From assembly GCA_002286855.1 (NCBI GenBank), contig NRSV01000188.1:1-12232 (forward strand): a DNA stretch of 12,232 nt, read 5' to 3'. Shown piece after piece: positions 1 to 8,309 of this stretch. Below the pieces are notes generated by a model. It was not told the origin of the DNA. It ran no database searches and saw only the letters and a program-made list of their open reading frames with translations. The stretch's first letter is position 1. Each line of letters starts with the position of its first letter. Source of the stretch: Bipolaris cookei (Eukaryota > Ascomycota > Dothideomycetes > Pleosporales > Pleosporaceae). The position numbers and the translations under genes were made by a program.

Positions 1-75
1 GCGCACTGTAGTAGGTGCAGAGAGACTGGCCATAACTCACGTACATGTAAGAAAGATACTTTAGATAGTATTTAA
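1..75 (+). CDS. C-terminal tail of a pogo/Fot1-type transposase (5' truncated by window)
   Basis: Frame 1 is open from the window edge to a TAA at 73-75. It ends in a CCHC zinc knuckle, CSRCRETGHNSRTC (C-x2-C-x4-H-x4-C), followed by KKDTLDSI. The same knuckle with the same KKDT extension closes transposase 1 on the minus strand near 8440-8495 (CKNCSEIGHNKRTCKKDT). This is therefore almost certainly the last 24 residues of a relative of that transposase. Zinc knuckles at the C-terminus are known in fungal pogo-like DDE transposases, where they probably help bind nucleic acid. The catalytic region lies upstream of the window, so its integrity cannot be judged. Confidence 0.8.
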   Translation, partial: AHCSRCRETGHNSRTCKKDTLDSI

Positions 76-181
76 TCTACGATCTTAAAATATAATATAA
101 AAATTAATTCGTGGTAGAGCTACGCGGTTATAGAGATTTGCAAGTTTGGTGGGGTGCGGCGCTCGCCCGTGGAACACGTTA
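76..181 (+). mobile_element. 3' non-coding end of the pogo-type element, probable terminal repeat and TA
   Basis: This non-coding stretch follows the transposase stop. It is AT-rich to about 115, then G/C-rich, and ends ...GTGGAACACGT followed by TA at 180-181. Read inward from the end, the terminus begins ACGTG. The inferred end of transposase 1's element at 8299 also begins ACGTG next to a TA. Pogo/Tc1-type elements duplicate TA. The partner terminus is outside the window, so the boundary is an inference from motif position. Confidence 0.4.
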
Positions 182-831
182 ATCATATAACCATATATAA
201 CCATGAACTAAACGACAGCAATATGTACCTACATCCACTTAATCTTATTCAAAACCTCGTCACCTAGCCCCTCCACATCCACCTCCACTGCTGGCTCCAT
301 CGGTAGACCCATTCCGTTGAGTTGGAGGGGCCGGATATGGCCCTCTCGTAACCAATTGCCGATGCTCTCAATTCTCTGGATGCTAAGGCAGGATAGACTT
401 AATCTATCCCATGAACAGGTCCTTCTAGACCCCGAGAACATTCTTTCTGGTTCTGACGACTCTGCCGGCATAGATAGAATCGTTATAGCCATCTTGCTGA
501 GCCTAGGATAGCTCGTTCTCTGCTCGATACGGCACCACCATTCGAGAGGAGTACAATCGATCTGGAATGTAGATTTTTCAATGAATATCCTAAAATCATC
601 GACATCTCGCTGATCGTCTGTGGCTACCTCCATATGCTTCATAATCTGGTCTAACTCATCACCACGCTTCTTTGAAGGCTTTGCCGCCCGCGGCGTTGAT
701 GACAGAACTAGAGAAGAGTCTAGCACGAGTATCGTCTCGAAGTTCTCATCCCATAATGTACAAGCGGCATCGATAGCGGGATTAATCCATGCCTTTGGCC
801 AATTCTTCTGGATATAGGCAGCTCTGCGAGA

Positions 832-836
832 AGGAT
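832..836. repeat. Left copy of the 5-bp target duplication (AGGAT) of the solo LTR
   Basis: AGGAT directly precedes the TGTTGAAG terminus of the inserted LTR and is identical to 1293-1297. Keeping one copy and removing the LTR rejoins the hAT codons for LLLDP to SRRAAY in frame. Confidence 0.85.
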
Positions 837-1292
837 TGTTGAAGATATAAGCTACTCAGCTAATCTCCAACAGGATCCAAGTCCTCGGGGTACCACCCGG
901 ATACCGTGATCAATCCATTACTAGAAGTCATTACGCCACTATCAGTCGATATCTATCTATGACCTCTACCATTTCGCAAGCTACGGTTAGATGGATTCTT
1001 CCAGAATCTATTCCAGTCAATATATATAGCAGTAGAATAGCAGAGTAGATAGAGGACAAGAAAAGAACAGTTCAGTGTATCGCATCAAAATCAATTCAAC
1101 ACATTCAATCCTAATCTACTTCTCTCCCCTAGCATCTCTAATTGTCTTTTTATTAGAAGTTTCGATACTGTCTCTGAGTGTATAGTAGAACAAGTAGTAA
1201 CAGTTACCTCTGAGCCTCAAGGACAAGTAGCAACCTCTACGTCTGAGTCTGCTATAGGACGAGCAGCCTCCTACCTTCCATGTATTACTACA
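837..1292. mobile_element. Solo LTR (456 bp) inserted in the hAT gene
   Basis: The block begins TGTTGAAGATATAAG and ends GTATTACTACA, the TG...CA ends of an LTR. It is flanked on both sides by AGGAT, a 5-bp duplication as made by LTR-retrotransposon integrases. No internal retrotransposon coding sequence is present, so this is a solo LTR left by LTR-LTR recombination. A TATATATAG stretch near 1018-1026, read on plus, would suit a promoter and suggests plus orientation, but the minus orientation also has TG...CA ends. The TGTTG start recalls Copia-type LTRs, though the parent family cannot be assigned. It is unrelated to the 219-bp LTR at 3572-3790. Confidence 0.85.
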
Positions 1293-1297
1293 AGGAT
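1293..1297. repeat. Right copy of the 5-bp target duplication (AGGAT) of the solo LTR
   Basis: AGGAT immediately follows the ...TACTACA end of the LTR and matches 832-836 exactly. It falls within the hAT codons for Asp-Pro of AAALLLDP. Confidence 0.85.
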
Positions 1298-1427
1298 CCA
1301 GAAGAAGGGCGGCGGCGAATATGGGGGTTTCGTCGGTTATAGTATAGTATCTGTCGAGAACGAATCAGCCCATTTCAATCGCACGAAGCATTCTAGGGTC
1401 GTGGTGCTCATCCTTAGAGTAGTGTTT

Positions 1428-1472
1428 CTATTAAAATGTTAGTGTAGCACTCCTAACAATGCTAGAACTTAC
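1428..1472 (-). other. Probable 45-nt spliceosomal intron in the hAT gene
   Basis: On the minus strand the block starts GTAAGT and ends ACATTTTAATAG. It has a CTAAC branch-like motif about 10 nt before the terminal AG. It carries in-frame TAA and TAG codons. Removing it joins ...LLVHYENNK to KHYSKDEHHDPRML in phase 0, which reads like a continuous hAT transposase segment. A length of 45 nt is short but possible for a fungal intron. Alternatively it is an in-frame insertion acquired during decay. Confidence 0.6.
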
Positions 1473-3040
1473 CTTATTATTCTCATAATGTACAAGAAGA
1501 CTATCCATCAATGGCAACGATTGCGAGATAGATGACTTATCTCCCTCAACGCACAACGTTGCTGAAGCAAACAGTTAAAAGAATCTATAAGTTTTTACTA
1601 GTAAGTCCCAGTCCTAAGAAGTAAGCCGCATATCGTCAAGTGCCGCGTCGTGGCCCGTCATAAAGGACTTGATCTCTCTTTGCTTCGTAATATTCTTATC
1701 AATGACCGTGTACCAGGATGACCACCTAGTACAATTATCAATGCCGAGTCGAAGATTAACAGCGTCATCTCAGAGACTAGCATGTATGGATGAGTTACGA
1801 AGCCATGCAGCTAATTTATGGAGTTTCCGGATGGTGGGGATGTGCTGGATACCAGAGAATTCATCGCTAATTGAACATTGGTTGCCTCGGCTGCCTAGGC
1901 TGTCTCGCTGGTGAGTATGTCTCTGTACACGATGAGGTTCACCTAGCTGCCGTCACGCTGCTTTGAACCTCCGTTGCTGGGAGTCGAGAACATCAGAAAA
2001 CTGTGCAAGGAGCTCATCTCCGGAGGCATCGGCGGCGGCGAGGGCGGCATTAAGAGCCTCCTTCGAGAACGCTAGTAGAAAGGCTTGAAGGGAGATATTG
2101 ATAATGTGTCCAATTCATCGGATCCAGCGTTGTTTGGCGTTAAATCTAACCTGGTAATCGGCAAGCAGGCGGGATTGGAGGACCCCTAGGCAAGTTTTGT
2201 TCGAGGTAGCATTATCTCCTGTGTGCCAGCCTAATTTAGACTGGATTTCGAACTCCTCAAGAACATCGAGGATATGGTCAGCTTGCTTCTCTCCCGAATG
2301 AGAATAGCGGCATTCTGGCAGTCCTAATAGAGCCTTCTGCAGCTGGTAATCCGGGTCTACCCACTGGGCACAGACAGCAAGGAGAGAGTGTCGATGAGGA
2401 GATGTTCAGAGGTCCGATGAGATGTGGATGAGGCTAATAGCGGAGGCAAGGCTATCCCGAATCTGACCTTTGTATAGCTCATAGTTTGACGTGATGTATC
2501 GGACAGCGGTACGCCGAGACGTAGTGAATAGGTCTTCAATGGCTGGATTGCATGCTAAGGCCAGGTCCCTCATCTCGCTCCATTCTACGGCTGAAAAGGG
2601 CATCCGGCGTCGTGTAAGTAGGCCAATGAGCGCTTCTCTGTACGCTTGCTGATTAAAGCTATTCTGGAGGCCGTTCTGGGAGATAACAGGCGTAAACATT
2701 GATGAAATATCTCGCTGTTGCCCCGGCGTTGATGAAGAGGATTCAGATGATGAACCAGGTAATGGATAGATAGAGATGACATGTTTAATGGCATTTGTTC
2801 GACTAGGTGTAGTCCAGGAAGTGCATTTCCTGCAGACGAATTACCTTCTACGCTGAAACTTGGGTTTAAGAGCTGGATTTGGCTTTCCAACATAATCAGA
2901 CAGTACAATAACGTCAAAGTGTAGTGGTATTGCCGGCGTCAATGTGGTAGGTGCAGTAGGTGTTGTAGATGCGGTTACTGATGAGATATCGGATGACATT
3001 GTTAAAAGAGATGTATCAGATGAGATTAATTAGGTGTTGA

Positions 3041-3571
3041 ATGATGTGCAGGGTTTCTATGGAAGATGCCGAGGAAGAAAGGGGTTCAACTCAGATCACT
3101 TTCCCCGAGGAGCTATCCCCATTACAGACCTCCCTTCAACGCCAAGACGCCAAGATCTCCAAATATGATTATAACAATATAACCACTAACAATGCCCAGG
3201 TATGCACCGACTGCCTGAAGAAGCACTCTAGCGATAGGGCACGCGCAGAATGGTCCCCTAAAGCAAACACCCTCTTCGAAGATGTTAAGAAAGCCAGAAA
3301 GTCCTATCAGGAAAACAGGACGGAGGAGGGGGATAGGAAATGGAAGAGACTTAGGAACCAACTGAAGAGACTACTCCGCTCCAACGGCCGAACCAGGTGG
3401 AGGAAATACGTCGAAAAGGTTACAACAGAGGGAGTCGCGGAAAACGTCCACAACAAAGGTCTGTGGAAATTGTCAAAGTAGAGCAGGAAACTTGGAAAAA
3501 TCAAGGGAGTGACACCAATCATGGCTACGAGAAGAGACTTAAGAGAGTGCTATGCCAAGGGCAATGCCGGG
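3041..3571 (+). pseudogene. Tad1-like LINE ORF2 fragment: linker between endonuclease and reverse transcriptase
   Basis: The frame from 3041 is rich in charged residues and contains RARAEWSPKANTLFEDVKKA, then DRKWKRLRNQLKRLLR, RTRWRKYVEKV and LWKLSK(stop)SRK followed by GVTPIMAT. This pattern, with W-containing charged helices, LWKL and a short '...P.MAT' lead-in to the RT domain, is typical of the segment between the AP endonuclease and RT of fungal Tad1-clade non-LTR retrotransposons. The stop at 3479-3481 is TAG where the family normally has Trp (TGG to TAG, a RIP-type CpA to TpA change on the opposite strand). The fragment ends where the LTR begins at 3572, just before the RT domain. Neither endonuclease nor RT core is present. 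The left limit is uncertain; 3000-3040, between it and the hAT start, shows nothing recognisable. Confidence 0.65.
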
Positions 3572-3790
3572 TGTAACAAGATTGTATTCGATAGAGAGCT
3601 AAGCTTCTAAGCTACGTAGCTATCTATATACAATGCTAGTTGCTCTGAATGACGCTCGGATTTTGTGTCTGGCGTCTGAGCGTCTATCAGTCAGGTTGCA
3701 GATGCTGGGTTGCAGCGGTGAGACCTAGCGTCTGTGACTCTACCGAGATTTCATCGAGGAACTCATTTAAAGGGGGTTTAGCCCGTTACA
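3572..3790 (-). mobile_element. 3' LTR (219 bp) of the Gypsy element
   Basis: On plus it runs TGTAACAAGATTG...AGCCCGTTACA, with perfect 6-bp terminal inverted repeats TGTAAC/GTTACA and TG...CA ends. It directly abuts a purine-rich tract on the pol side, as a 3' LTR should. In element orientation a TATATAG-like sequence lies about 55-60 nt before the outer end (near 3625-3635). The outer 5-bp flank is CCGGG (3567-3571); a matching duplication on the far side was not found. Confidence 0.78.
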
Positions 3791-3806
3791 ATACCCTCCT
3801 CTCATG
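3791..3806 (-). other. Polypurine tract for plus-strand priming of the Gypsy element
   Basis: On the minus strand the bases just before the LTR read ATGAGAGGAGGGTAT and then TGTAACGGG. A purine run ending at the LTR's TG is the expected position of the primer for second-strand DNA synthesis. Confidence 0.6.
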
Positions 3807-3816
3807 GGTCTTACCC

Positions 3817-4290
3817 CTACTTTCTCCGAAAGCCGTTTGGAAGCCGCCCATACTTTTCTCGTTTAGGAGAAGTGTAGGCTATCCAGCGGTCTAGGGCTTC
3901 TGTTTCTTGGAAGAGTTCTTATGGTTCGGAAGTTGTTCGGAAGTACCCTTTCCACTTGACCTCACAATACCGTTTCCGCCCTCTTCTGCATCGGCGTTCC
4001 TGTTCGGCTACGATTTCTTCTACTTCCCACTCATCTTCATCATCTACTTGCAAAGGGGGCGGCTGGCTATCATCTTGCGTCTGACTAGGCATCGGGTCCG
4101 AAGCGGCAAGTTTGAGTCGGTCAACGTGGAAAACTGGGTGAGGACCTGGGGGCGTGTTCAGCTTGACTGAGTGGCTATTAATCACCTCTAGCACTGTATA
4201 TTTTGCGTTCTTCCAGTCCGGCTTCTTAGAAGCTCTTCCAGTGCTGTACTGCTGATCGAGGCGTAGCCATACTTTATCACTCACTCGGTA
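3817..4290 (-). pseudogene. Gypsy pol C-terminus: integrase tail and chromodomain
   Basis: The frame contains SDKVWLRLDQQYSTGR and PHPVFHVDRLKLA (the GPY/F-like integrase C-terminal module). A short acidic linker follows, then a chromodomain: EWEVEEIVAEQERR, RYCEVKWKGYFRTTSEP and, after one stop, ELFQETEALDRW. The aromatic and WKGY residues of a histone-methyl-lysine-binding fold are visible. In chromoviruses this domain directs integration to heterochromatin. The frame closes with TAG at 3817-3819, just before the polypurine tract. The stop before ELFQE (about 3916-3918) cuts off the last helix of the domain. Confidence 0.85.
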
Positions 4291-5490
4291 TTGCCTCGCT
4301 CCTTGCCTTGACTTATTTGCTTACCGTTCTTGCTCCTATTGTGCATCGGCCATGCTGGCTTGAGCCAGTTCGAAGACACTTCTCAGCTTGGTTACGATCT
4401 GTTCAGTCTTCTCGACGTCTGAACGTCCTTCTGACATGTTCTCTTGTAACGCTAGCTCTCCCGATGTCTGAAGTTGTATCGGCTCAATGTTGTAGCCAGG
4501 CTGTAGAAAGAACCGGGACATTCCCATTGAGGCCGCGTCTCTGCCATTGATTGCAATTTGAGCAATTGGGAAAAGGGCAGCCCAGTCCATCTGAGCCCAG
4601 TTCGTGAAGGACCTTATGTAGGCCTCCTAAATGCTATTTGTCCTTTCTGTAGAACCATCCGTTTGAGGATGATAGGCTGTTGACAGTCTCCGATTGATCT
4701 TCAGAAGTTCGCAGAGTTTCCCCATAGTTGGCTAACGAACTGGTTTCCCCTGTCGGAGGTAATCGCACTAGGCAACCAGTGATAAGTAACTACTCGCTCG
4801 ATGAACTTTTAGACGACTGTCTCTGTTTACGTATTACGTAAGGGAACAAATATAGCTCCGTTACTCAGCCGATCTGTTACTACCATCAAGCTTGCCATGC
4901 CTTCACTCTCTGGCAGTCCCTCTACGAAGTCCATTGAGATCTCCTCCCAGATCTAAGCGGGTATCGGAAGGGGCCTCAGTAGCCCTTGCTTACCTTCTCT
5001 GCATGGCTTACTACGGCCACACACATCACAGTTTCTGACGTACCTTCGGACGTCGTCAGACATTCCAGGCCAGAAGTAGTCCCTTGCAAGTATCTTTTAG
5101 GTCACCTCTCTCTGAGTGACCTGTTACGAGAGATTCATGAGTCTCTCTGATCATCTGAGTGCGCATAGGCTCGTAGTACAGGACCCATCTCCTCCCTCGG
5201 TACATCAGTACCCCATTATCGACTATACATTCGGCAATCCAACACTTCAGGCCTAGGTTCAGTGGGAATCCCCTCTCTCCTTGTTCCATTGCTCATTTTG
5301 CCTCCTGATACGTTCCATCGTTGTTCGTCGCCGTCGCCCATTGCTCCTCAATTGGTGTGGGAGTTGGCTTGAAGATTTGCACGATTAGTTTCTGCAAACG
5401 CTCATCTTCTGCCCCTGCAGGCAGGTCCTGTTCTCTTCTTGAGAGCGCATCAGCCCTCACGTTCTGCTTACCCGAGCGGTAGAGGATCTC
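4291..5490 (-). pseudogene. Gypsy integrase: zinc-binding and catalytic core, frameshifted
   Basis: Reading leftward on the minus strand: the end of RNase H with NVRADALSRRE; MIRETHESLVTGH and RNCDVCGRSKP, the HHCC zinc-binding module; the first catalytic Asp in SMDFVEGLP; the second in ITSDRGNQFVS; and the catalytic Glu in TAYHPQTDGSTERTN. Next come AQMDWAALFPIAQIAING and a chromovirus-like C-terminal extension. All three DDE residues and both zinc pairs can be seen, but never in one frame. There are frameshifts near 5490, 5080 and 4710, and stops in each segment (for example TAG in PIPA-stop-IWEEIS and NSI-stop-EAY). The gene is dead but its order is complete. Confidence 0.85.
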
Positions 5491-6164
5491 TTCATATTAT
5501 ACCGCCCTAGAAGTAACGACCACCACATCGGACGTTCGTTCAATATCCTAGGCTTCATAAAGTACTCCAAGTTCTTGTGGTCTGTGATCACCTTGAAGCT
5601 CTTGACTAAGCACAGTTCGAAATCCCATTCTTCTAGGCACTTTACCACCGCTAGCAGCTCTTTGTCATGGATCTCGTATTTGCACTCGTGAGGATTGTTC
5701 TTCCTAGAGAAGTACGCCCATGGGCGCAGGATACCATCATCTCCATATTGGGATACTACTCCTCCTACAGCGTACTTAGACAAGTCGCATTCGAGAATCG
5801 TCTCTCCGTCTGGATCGAAGCTTGCTAGAACGGGTTCAGAGACAAATACTTCCTTGAGCTTCTCGAATGCTAATTGTTCTTCGGCCCCCCACTGGAACGT
5901 GACATCGCCAGTTAGTCTTGTAAGGGGGGCAGCCGCTCGGGTGAAGATTCTGATAGACCTTCGGTAGAAATTGGCAAACCCTAGGAACGACCGTACTCCT
6001 TTCACTGCCTTGGGCGCCTTCCATTCTTTAATCGCTGCTACTTTCGCTGGATCCATCCGTATTCCCTTCTCTGCTTCCACGATAAACCTAAGATACTTAG
6101 TGACCTGGACTTCGAACTCACAGTTCTTTATGTCTTCATTAAGCTGAAGAATGGGTAGGGGCAA
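5491..6164 (-). pseudogene. Gypsy reverse transcriptase thumb and RNase H domains, 5' truncated
   Basis: The open frame reads NCEFEVQVTKYLRFIVEAEKG, then SFLGFANFYRRSIRIFTR, PLTRLTGDVTFQWG, SEPVLASFDPDGETILECDL, GGVVSQYGDDGILRPWAYFS, HDKELLAVVKCLEEW and VITDHKNLEYFMKPRILNER. This is the end of a Ty3/Gypsy RT followed by RNase H with its Asp, Glu and Asp residues (ECDLSKYA, DKELL, TDHKNL). The YxDD polymerase motif should lie about 30 residues upstream. The sequence loses similarity near 6150-6165 and passes into a GGTAGAGG-type repeat, so the polymerase active site is missing. Confidence 0.88.
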
Positions 6165-6166
6165 TG

Positions 6167-6217
6167 GTAGGGTAGAGGTTAGGTAGAGGTTGGTAAGACT
6201 TGGGTAGAGGTTAGGTG
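6167..6217. repeat. Short degenerate G-rich repeat (GTAGAGGTT units)
   Basis: GTAGAGGTT occurs three times within about 50 bp, separated by AG or a degenerate spacer (GGTAAGACTTGG). It starts where similarity to RT stops. It is not a TTAGGG telomeric array. Confidence 0.55.
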
Positions 6218-6300
6218 TAACAGGTCGGATCCTGTTGGATCACGCGCGCAACTACAAAGCGCCCACCCCACCAAAAAGGCTGGCACAAGATATCAGAGCT

Positions 6301-6450
6301 ACTGATATGGTTGCTTAGTTAAGACGTAAGATAGCCGCCGCTATCTGTACTATGATGGACTGCCCAGCCCGTCACAATATAGAGCTTGTTGGTGAAGAGT
6401 TAGCACGACCACCACGAAAGCGCTCGCAGCCAGAGCGCTACCGTAATTAA
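6301..6450 (+). pseudogene. Short unidentified protein remnant with basic C-terminus
   Basis: One plus frame reads ATDMVA(stop)LRRKIAAAICTM, then ARHNIELVGEELARPPRKRS and QPERYRN before TAA at 6448-6450. The TAG at 6316-6318 could come from CAG. The amino-acid texture, an amphipathic stretch followed by a basic RPPRKR tail, looks like the end of a transposase or DNA-binding protein. I do not recognise the family, and it could be chance. Confidence 0.25.
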
Positions 6451-6731
6451 TATTTATAATATCAGAATTAGGTCCCTCTAGTAGTATGATGACTACTATA
6501 GGTAACTAAGTCGGAGTGGCAAGGTGGGTAGTTCTAACGTCTACTATTCGGCATATCCACTGTGTTGTTGTCTATCTACTACGCGTACGCGGCAACATGT
6601 ATTGTGTGCACATGCGCAGCACTAGCCACCGCGTAGTGCCATTCTCTCGCCCAGGCTCTGAACTTTCTTCTACCAACCTGGACTGGACTCGCATATTTTC
6701 AACATATGATAAATCTATCTGTTTCTAATAT

Positions 6732-7238
6732 TTACATATAACGTGTTTTGGCTGCTTCCACAAGGGGAGTGTAGGTGAGTGTTGGCGCCTCCGAATGCCT
6801 TTCGACTTGCTTCCGCTCCAGTGCTTCCAGGCGGCTGGCCATAGGGCTCAACAGCTCCGACATCTGTGCCATGAAGGCTACCACAGTGTCTTGATTGGTC
6901 TTCGGCAGGCTCCCTTGCCTAGGAGAGCCTGTTCCCCTTACTACCGACAACCTCTTGACGATCGCATCGATAGTTGGTCCAATCGCCGCCTCCTTCCAAC
7001 CATCTTCTCTCAGCATTCGCGTGATCTCTGGCAAAATCTCCTCTTCCGACAGTCCCGCCTGGTGCTTCGCGGTGACGTAGGCAGCCAGCTCCTCCACGTT
7101 CAGATTTGGGACGTTATTCCTCATTGTCCGAACAGTAATCGGGTGTCCGTCGTTGTTGTCTCCGCCTGCTTCACCCACAGGGCTCTCTGATCGCCCTTCG
7201 ATCGTCTCGCACAGGTGGTTTCCCTGTGGCCTACTCAA
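6732..7238 (-). pseudogene. Gag-like N-terminal region of the Gypsy element
   Basis: The open frame contains NVEELAAYVTAKHQAGLSEE, PEITRMLREDGW and a later coiled segment, MSELLSPMASRLEALERKQV, ending ...PLVEAAKTRYM and a stop at 6732. Helical, Glu-rich sequence with a short coil is common before the capsid domain of fungal Gypsy Gag. The ending KTRY is where a capsid would often begin '...RYPDP', so the frame seems to be cut at that junction. The frame opens without ATG (TTG at 7238-7236, with an in-frame stop further upstream). Assignment rests on position, strand and texture rather than a diagnostic motif. It could instead be an unrelated hypothetical gene. Confidence 0.45.
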
Positions 7239-7503
7239 TAGCAGGGACTCTCGGTAGGTCTTCCGTATGCATCTGCCTCAGCGCAGCGCCTTCTGAGCAG
7301 TTCTCAGAAAGTGGAACCCCACAGTTGAACATTTACATACGCACCCTCCTTCTCCAAAAGGCAGTTACGACCGAACAACACGAGGTAACCAATGAGATCA
7401 GGGACAAGCTCCAAGACGTGTGGGCAGCAGCCAGACAGGTTAGCAGGACAAAGAGGCGAGGGCGGTCCATGTCAATTGTCATCTAACCAGGCACTTCAAT
7501 TGA
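7239..7503. other. Junction region between gag-like sequence and LINE
   Basis: No convincing gene was found. A plus-strand frame reads EIRDKLQDVWAAARQVSR and then stops at 7486. It may be older LINE sequence in another frame. No copy of the 219-bp LTR, no primer-binding site and no CCGGG flank copy was seen, so the Gypsy 5' end is lost or lies within this junction. Confidence 0.35.
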
Positions 7504-8061
7504 CAAGGTGCGAGTCATTGGGAGCAGACGGTAAGAAAACAGAGGGCCAAACAGCAATCCGGACTGGGGAGAGGCCGGCAAGTCCAAGCAAGGAGCCTGG
7601 TCAACGAAATTAACCAGGCAGTGGCCAAAGCGTGGCAAGAGAGATGGAAAAGGGAAGCCTCCAAACCCCTGAGACGGGCACTTACCCGAAAAGGAGGATG
7701 GGACTTCCAATCCACCTCCCTCTACAGGAACACTCCAAAGCACGTAGCAACCGCCATCTTCCTACTACGTACGGAAGTAATAGAGCTAAACGACTAGCTC
7801 TCACGCATAGGGGTGCCAGGAGTCTCTCTAGCCTGCCCCTGCGGAGGATCTAGGCAAATGCTACGACACGTCCTAGCGTTCTGCCCAAAATAGAGCGGAC
7901 AAAGAATCCGCCTCCTCTAAAAGGTAGGCTCAACTGAGATCGAAGTTCTCCTATAGGAGAAAGAAAAGGGGGTAGAGGCGGGATGCTGACTACTAGACAC
8001 GGAGCTCCTCGAACAGTTCCAAGTGGCAGAGGTGATTAAAGATATAGACATGGAGGAGTAG
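7504..8061 (+). pseudogene. Tad1-like LINE ORF2 C-terminus with CCHC motif
   Basis: One frame from 7504 to TAG at 8059-8061 contains SLVNEINQAVAKAWQERWKR, then TPKHVATAIFLLRTEVIELN(stop)LSRIGVPGVS, ACPCGGSRQMLRHVLAFCPK and LLDTELLEQFQVAEVIKDI. The pattern of W-rich helix, L-R-T-x-I-x-L-N-W-L, GVPGV, C-x-C-x7-H-x4-C and a final helix matches the end of fungal Tad1-clade LINE polyproteins after RNase H. Stops fall at 7795 (TAG, likely former Trp before LSRI), 7891, 7918, 7954 and 7987. Same strand as 3041-3571, so both may derive from one LINE whose RT region was lost when the Gypsy element inserted. Confidence 0.7.
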
Positions 8062-8296
8062 GCTCCATTTCAACTAACCTACTAAAATAAGAACTTGTCC
8101 TCGGCTCCCCTCATCAAGGGCAGCACCGACAGAAATTGATGGACTTGAAGAGGGAGGGGAAGAGGACAATGGTACGAAGGCAGGGGTGTTAAGGGGATGA
8201 TCCCCATGTTTGTTTTGTATCTAAAGGCAACTCTCTAGTGTTCATAGACCCCTATGGAACCCTAGTAGCACTATAAATTTATTTATTTATTTATGC
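8062..8296 (+). mobile_element. LINE 3' untranslated region and TTTA-rich tail
   Basis: Non-coding sequence follows the LINE stop and ends ...CACTATAAATTTATTTATTTATTTATG (about 8271-8295). A short A/T tetranucleotide tail is typical of the 3' terminus of non-LTR retrotransposons, where reverse transcription starts. The pogo-type element begins 4 bp further on, so its insertion or the LINE landing occurred almost at the same spot. Confidence 0.6.
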
Positions 8297-8309
8297 TAAC
8301 GTGAGCGGC

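Larger units (their letters stand above)
229..2999 (-). pseudogene. hAT-family transposase, nearly full length, inactivated
   Basis: An ATG at 2999-2997 opens a frame that can be followed to a TAG at 231-229. After removing a 45-nt intron-like block and a solo LTR it encodes about 754 residues, a normal length for fungal hAT transposases. In order: a short BED-like zinc finger (CRKC with a downstream H, about residues 55-75); an N-terminal helical region; SSDL(stop)TSP, matching the first catalytic Asp block; LGWHTGDNATSNKT, the second Asp block; IGHIINISLQAF; RLGIDNCTRW; LLVHYENNK; HDPRMLRAIEMG; AAALLLDP; KNWPKAWINPA; and a complete C-terminal hATC dimerisation domain (AITILSMPAESSEPERMFSG, RRTCSWDRLSL). 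Eight in-frame stops lie at 2841, 2406, 2115, 1953, 1770, 1614, 1575 and 1365; several read best as former Trp or Gln codons. The reading frame is otherwise maintained, so decay was mainly by point mutation. No convincing terminal inverted repeats were found. Confidence 0.88.
6165..6731. other. Unassigned block replacing Gypsy gag-pol centre
   Basis: This block stands where the rest of gag, the protease and the RT fingers/palm should be. It holds a G-rich degenerate repeat (about 6167-6217), an isolated TGTAACAGG, a C-rich stretch (6241-6285), a short plus-strand reading frame ending at 6450, and 6451-6731 with no recognisable gene. It is either a foreign insertion with eroded ends or a deletion scar filled by another repeat. 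No clear terminal repeats or target duplication were found. Confidence 0.5.
3572..7238 (-). mobile_element. Degraded Ty3/Gypsy chromovirus, 5' end on the right
   Basis: Parts found in minus-strand order are a gag-like N-terminus (7238-6732), an unrelated block, RT/RNase H (6164 to about 5490), integrase (about 5490 to 4291), a chromodomain (about 4290-3817), a polypurine tract and one LTR (3790-3572). The order RT, RNase H, integrase, then a chromodomain after integrase defines fungal chromoviruses of the Gypsy superfamily. Most of gag, the protease and the RT catalytic half are missing, and no 5' LTR was found to the right of 7238. The element lies between two same-strand LINE fragments, suggesting it inserted into a LINE. 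Confidence 0.8.

Noticed and set aside
1413..1472. Alternative 60-nt intron ending at ...CTCTAAG
   Set aside because: It would remove the codons KHYSK, which fit the expected hAT protein sequence. The acceptor at ATTTTAATAG keeps them.
3649..4170. Plus-strand open frames with hydrophobic stretches
   Set aside because: They lie antisense to the Gypsy LTR and chromodomain, whose minus-strand similarity explains the sequence.
6167..6217. Interstitial telomere repeat
   Set aside because: The units are GTAGAGGTT-like; no run of TTAGGG or its complement is present.
6219..6245. TGTAACAGG as the start of a second LTR
   Set aside because: Only the first few bases match the 3572-3790 LTR. The following sequence differs and no matching ...GTTACA end or duplication was found.
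6241..6285. Pogo terminal repeat related to 148-181
   Set aside because: Both contain AGCGCC...CACCCCACCAAA on one strand, but the match is about 17 bp with a gap. It is insufficient to call a terminus.
7483..7743. Minus-strand open frames over the LINE C-terminus
   Set aside because: They are antisense to a recognisable LINE frame and have no family features.
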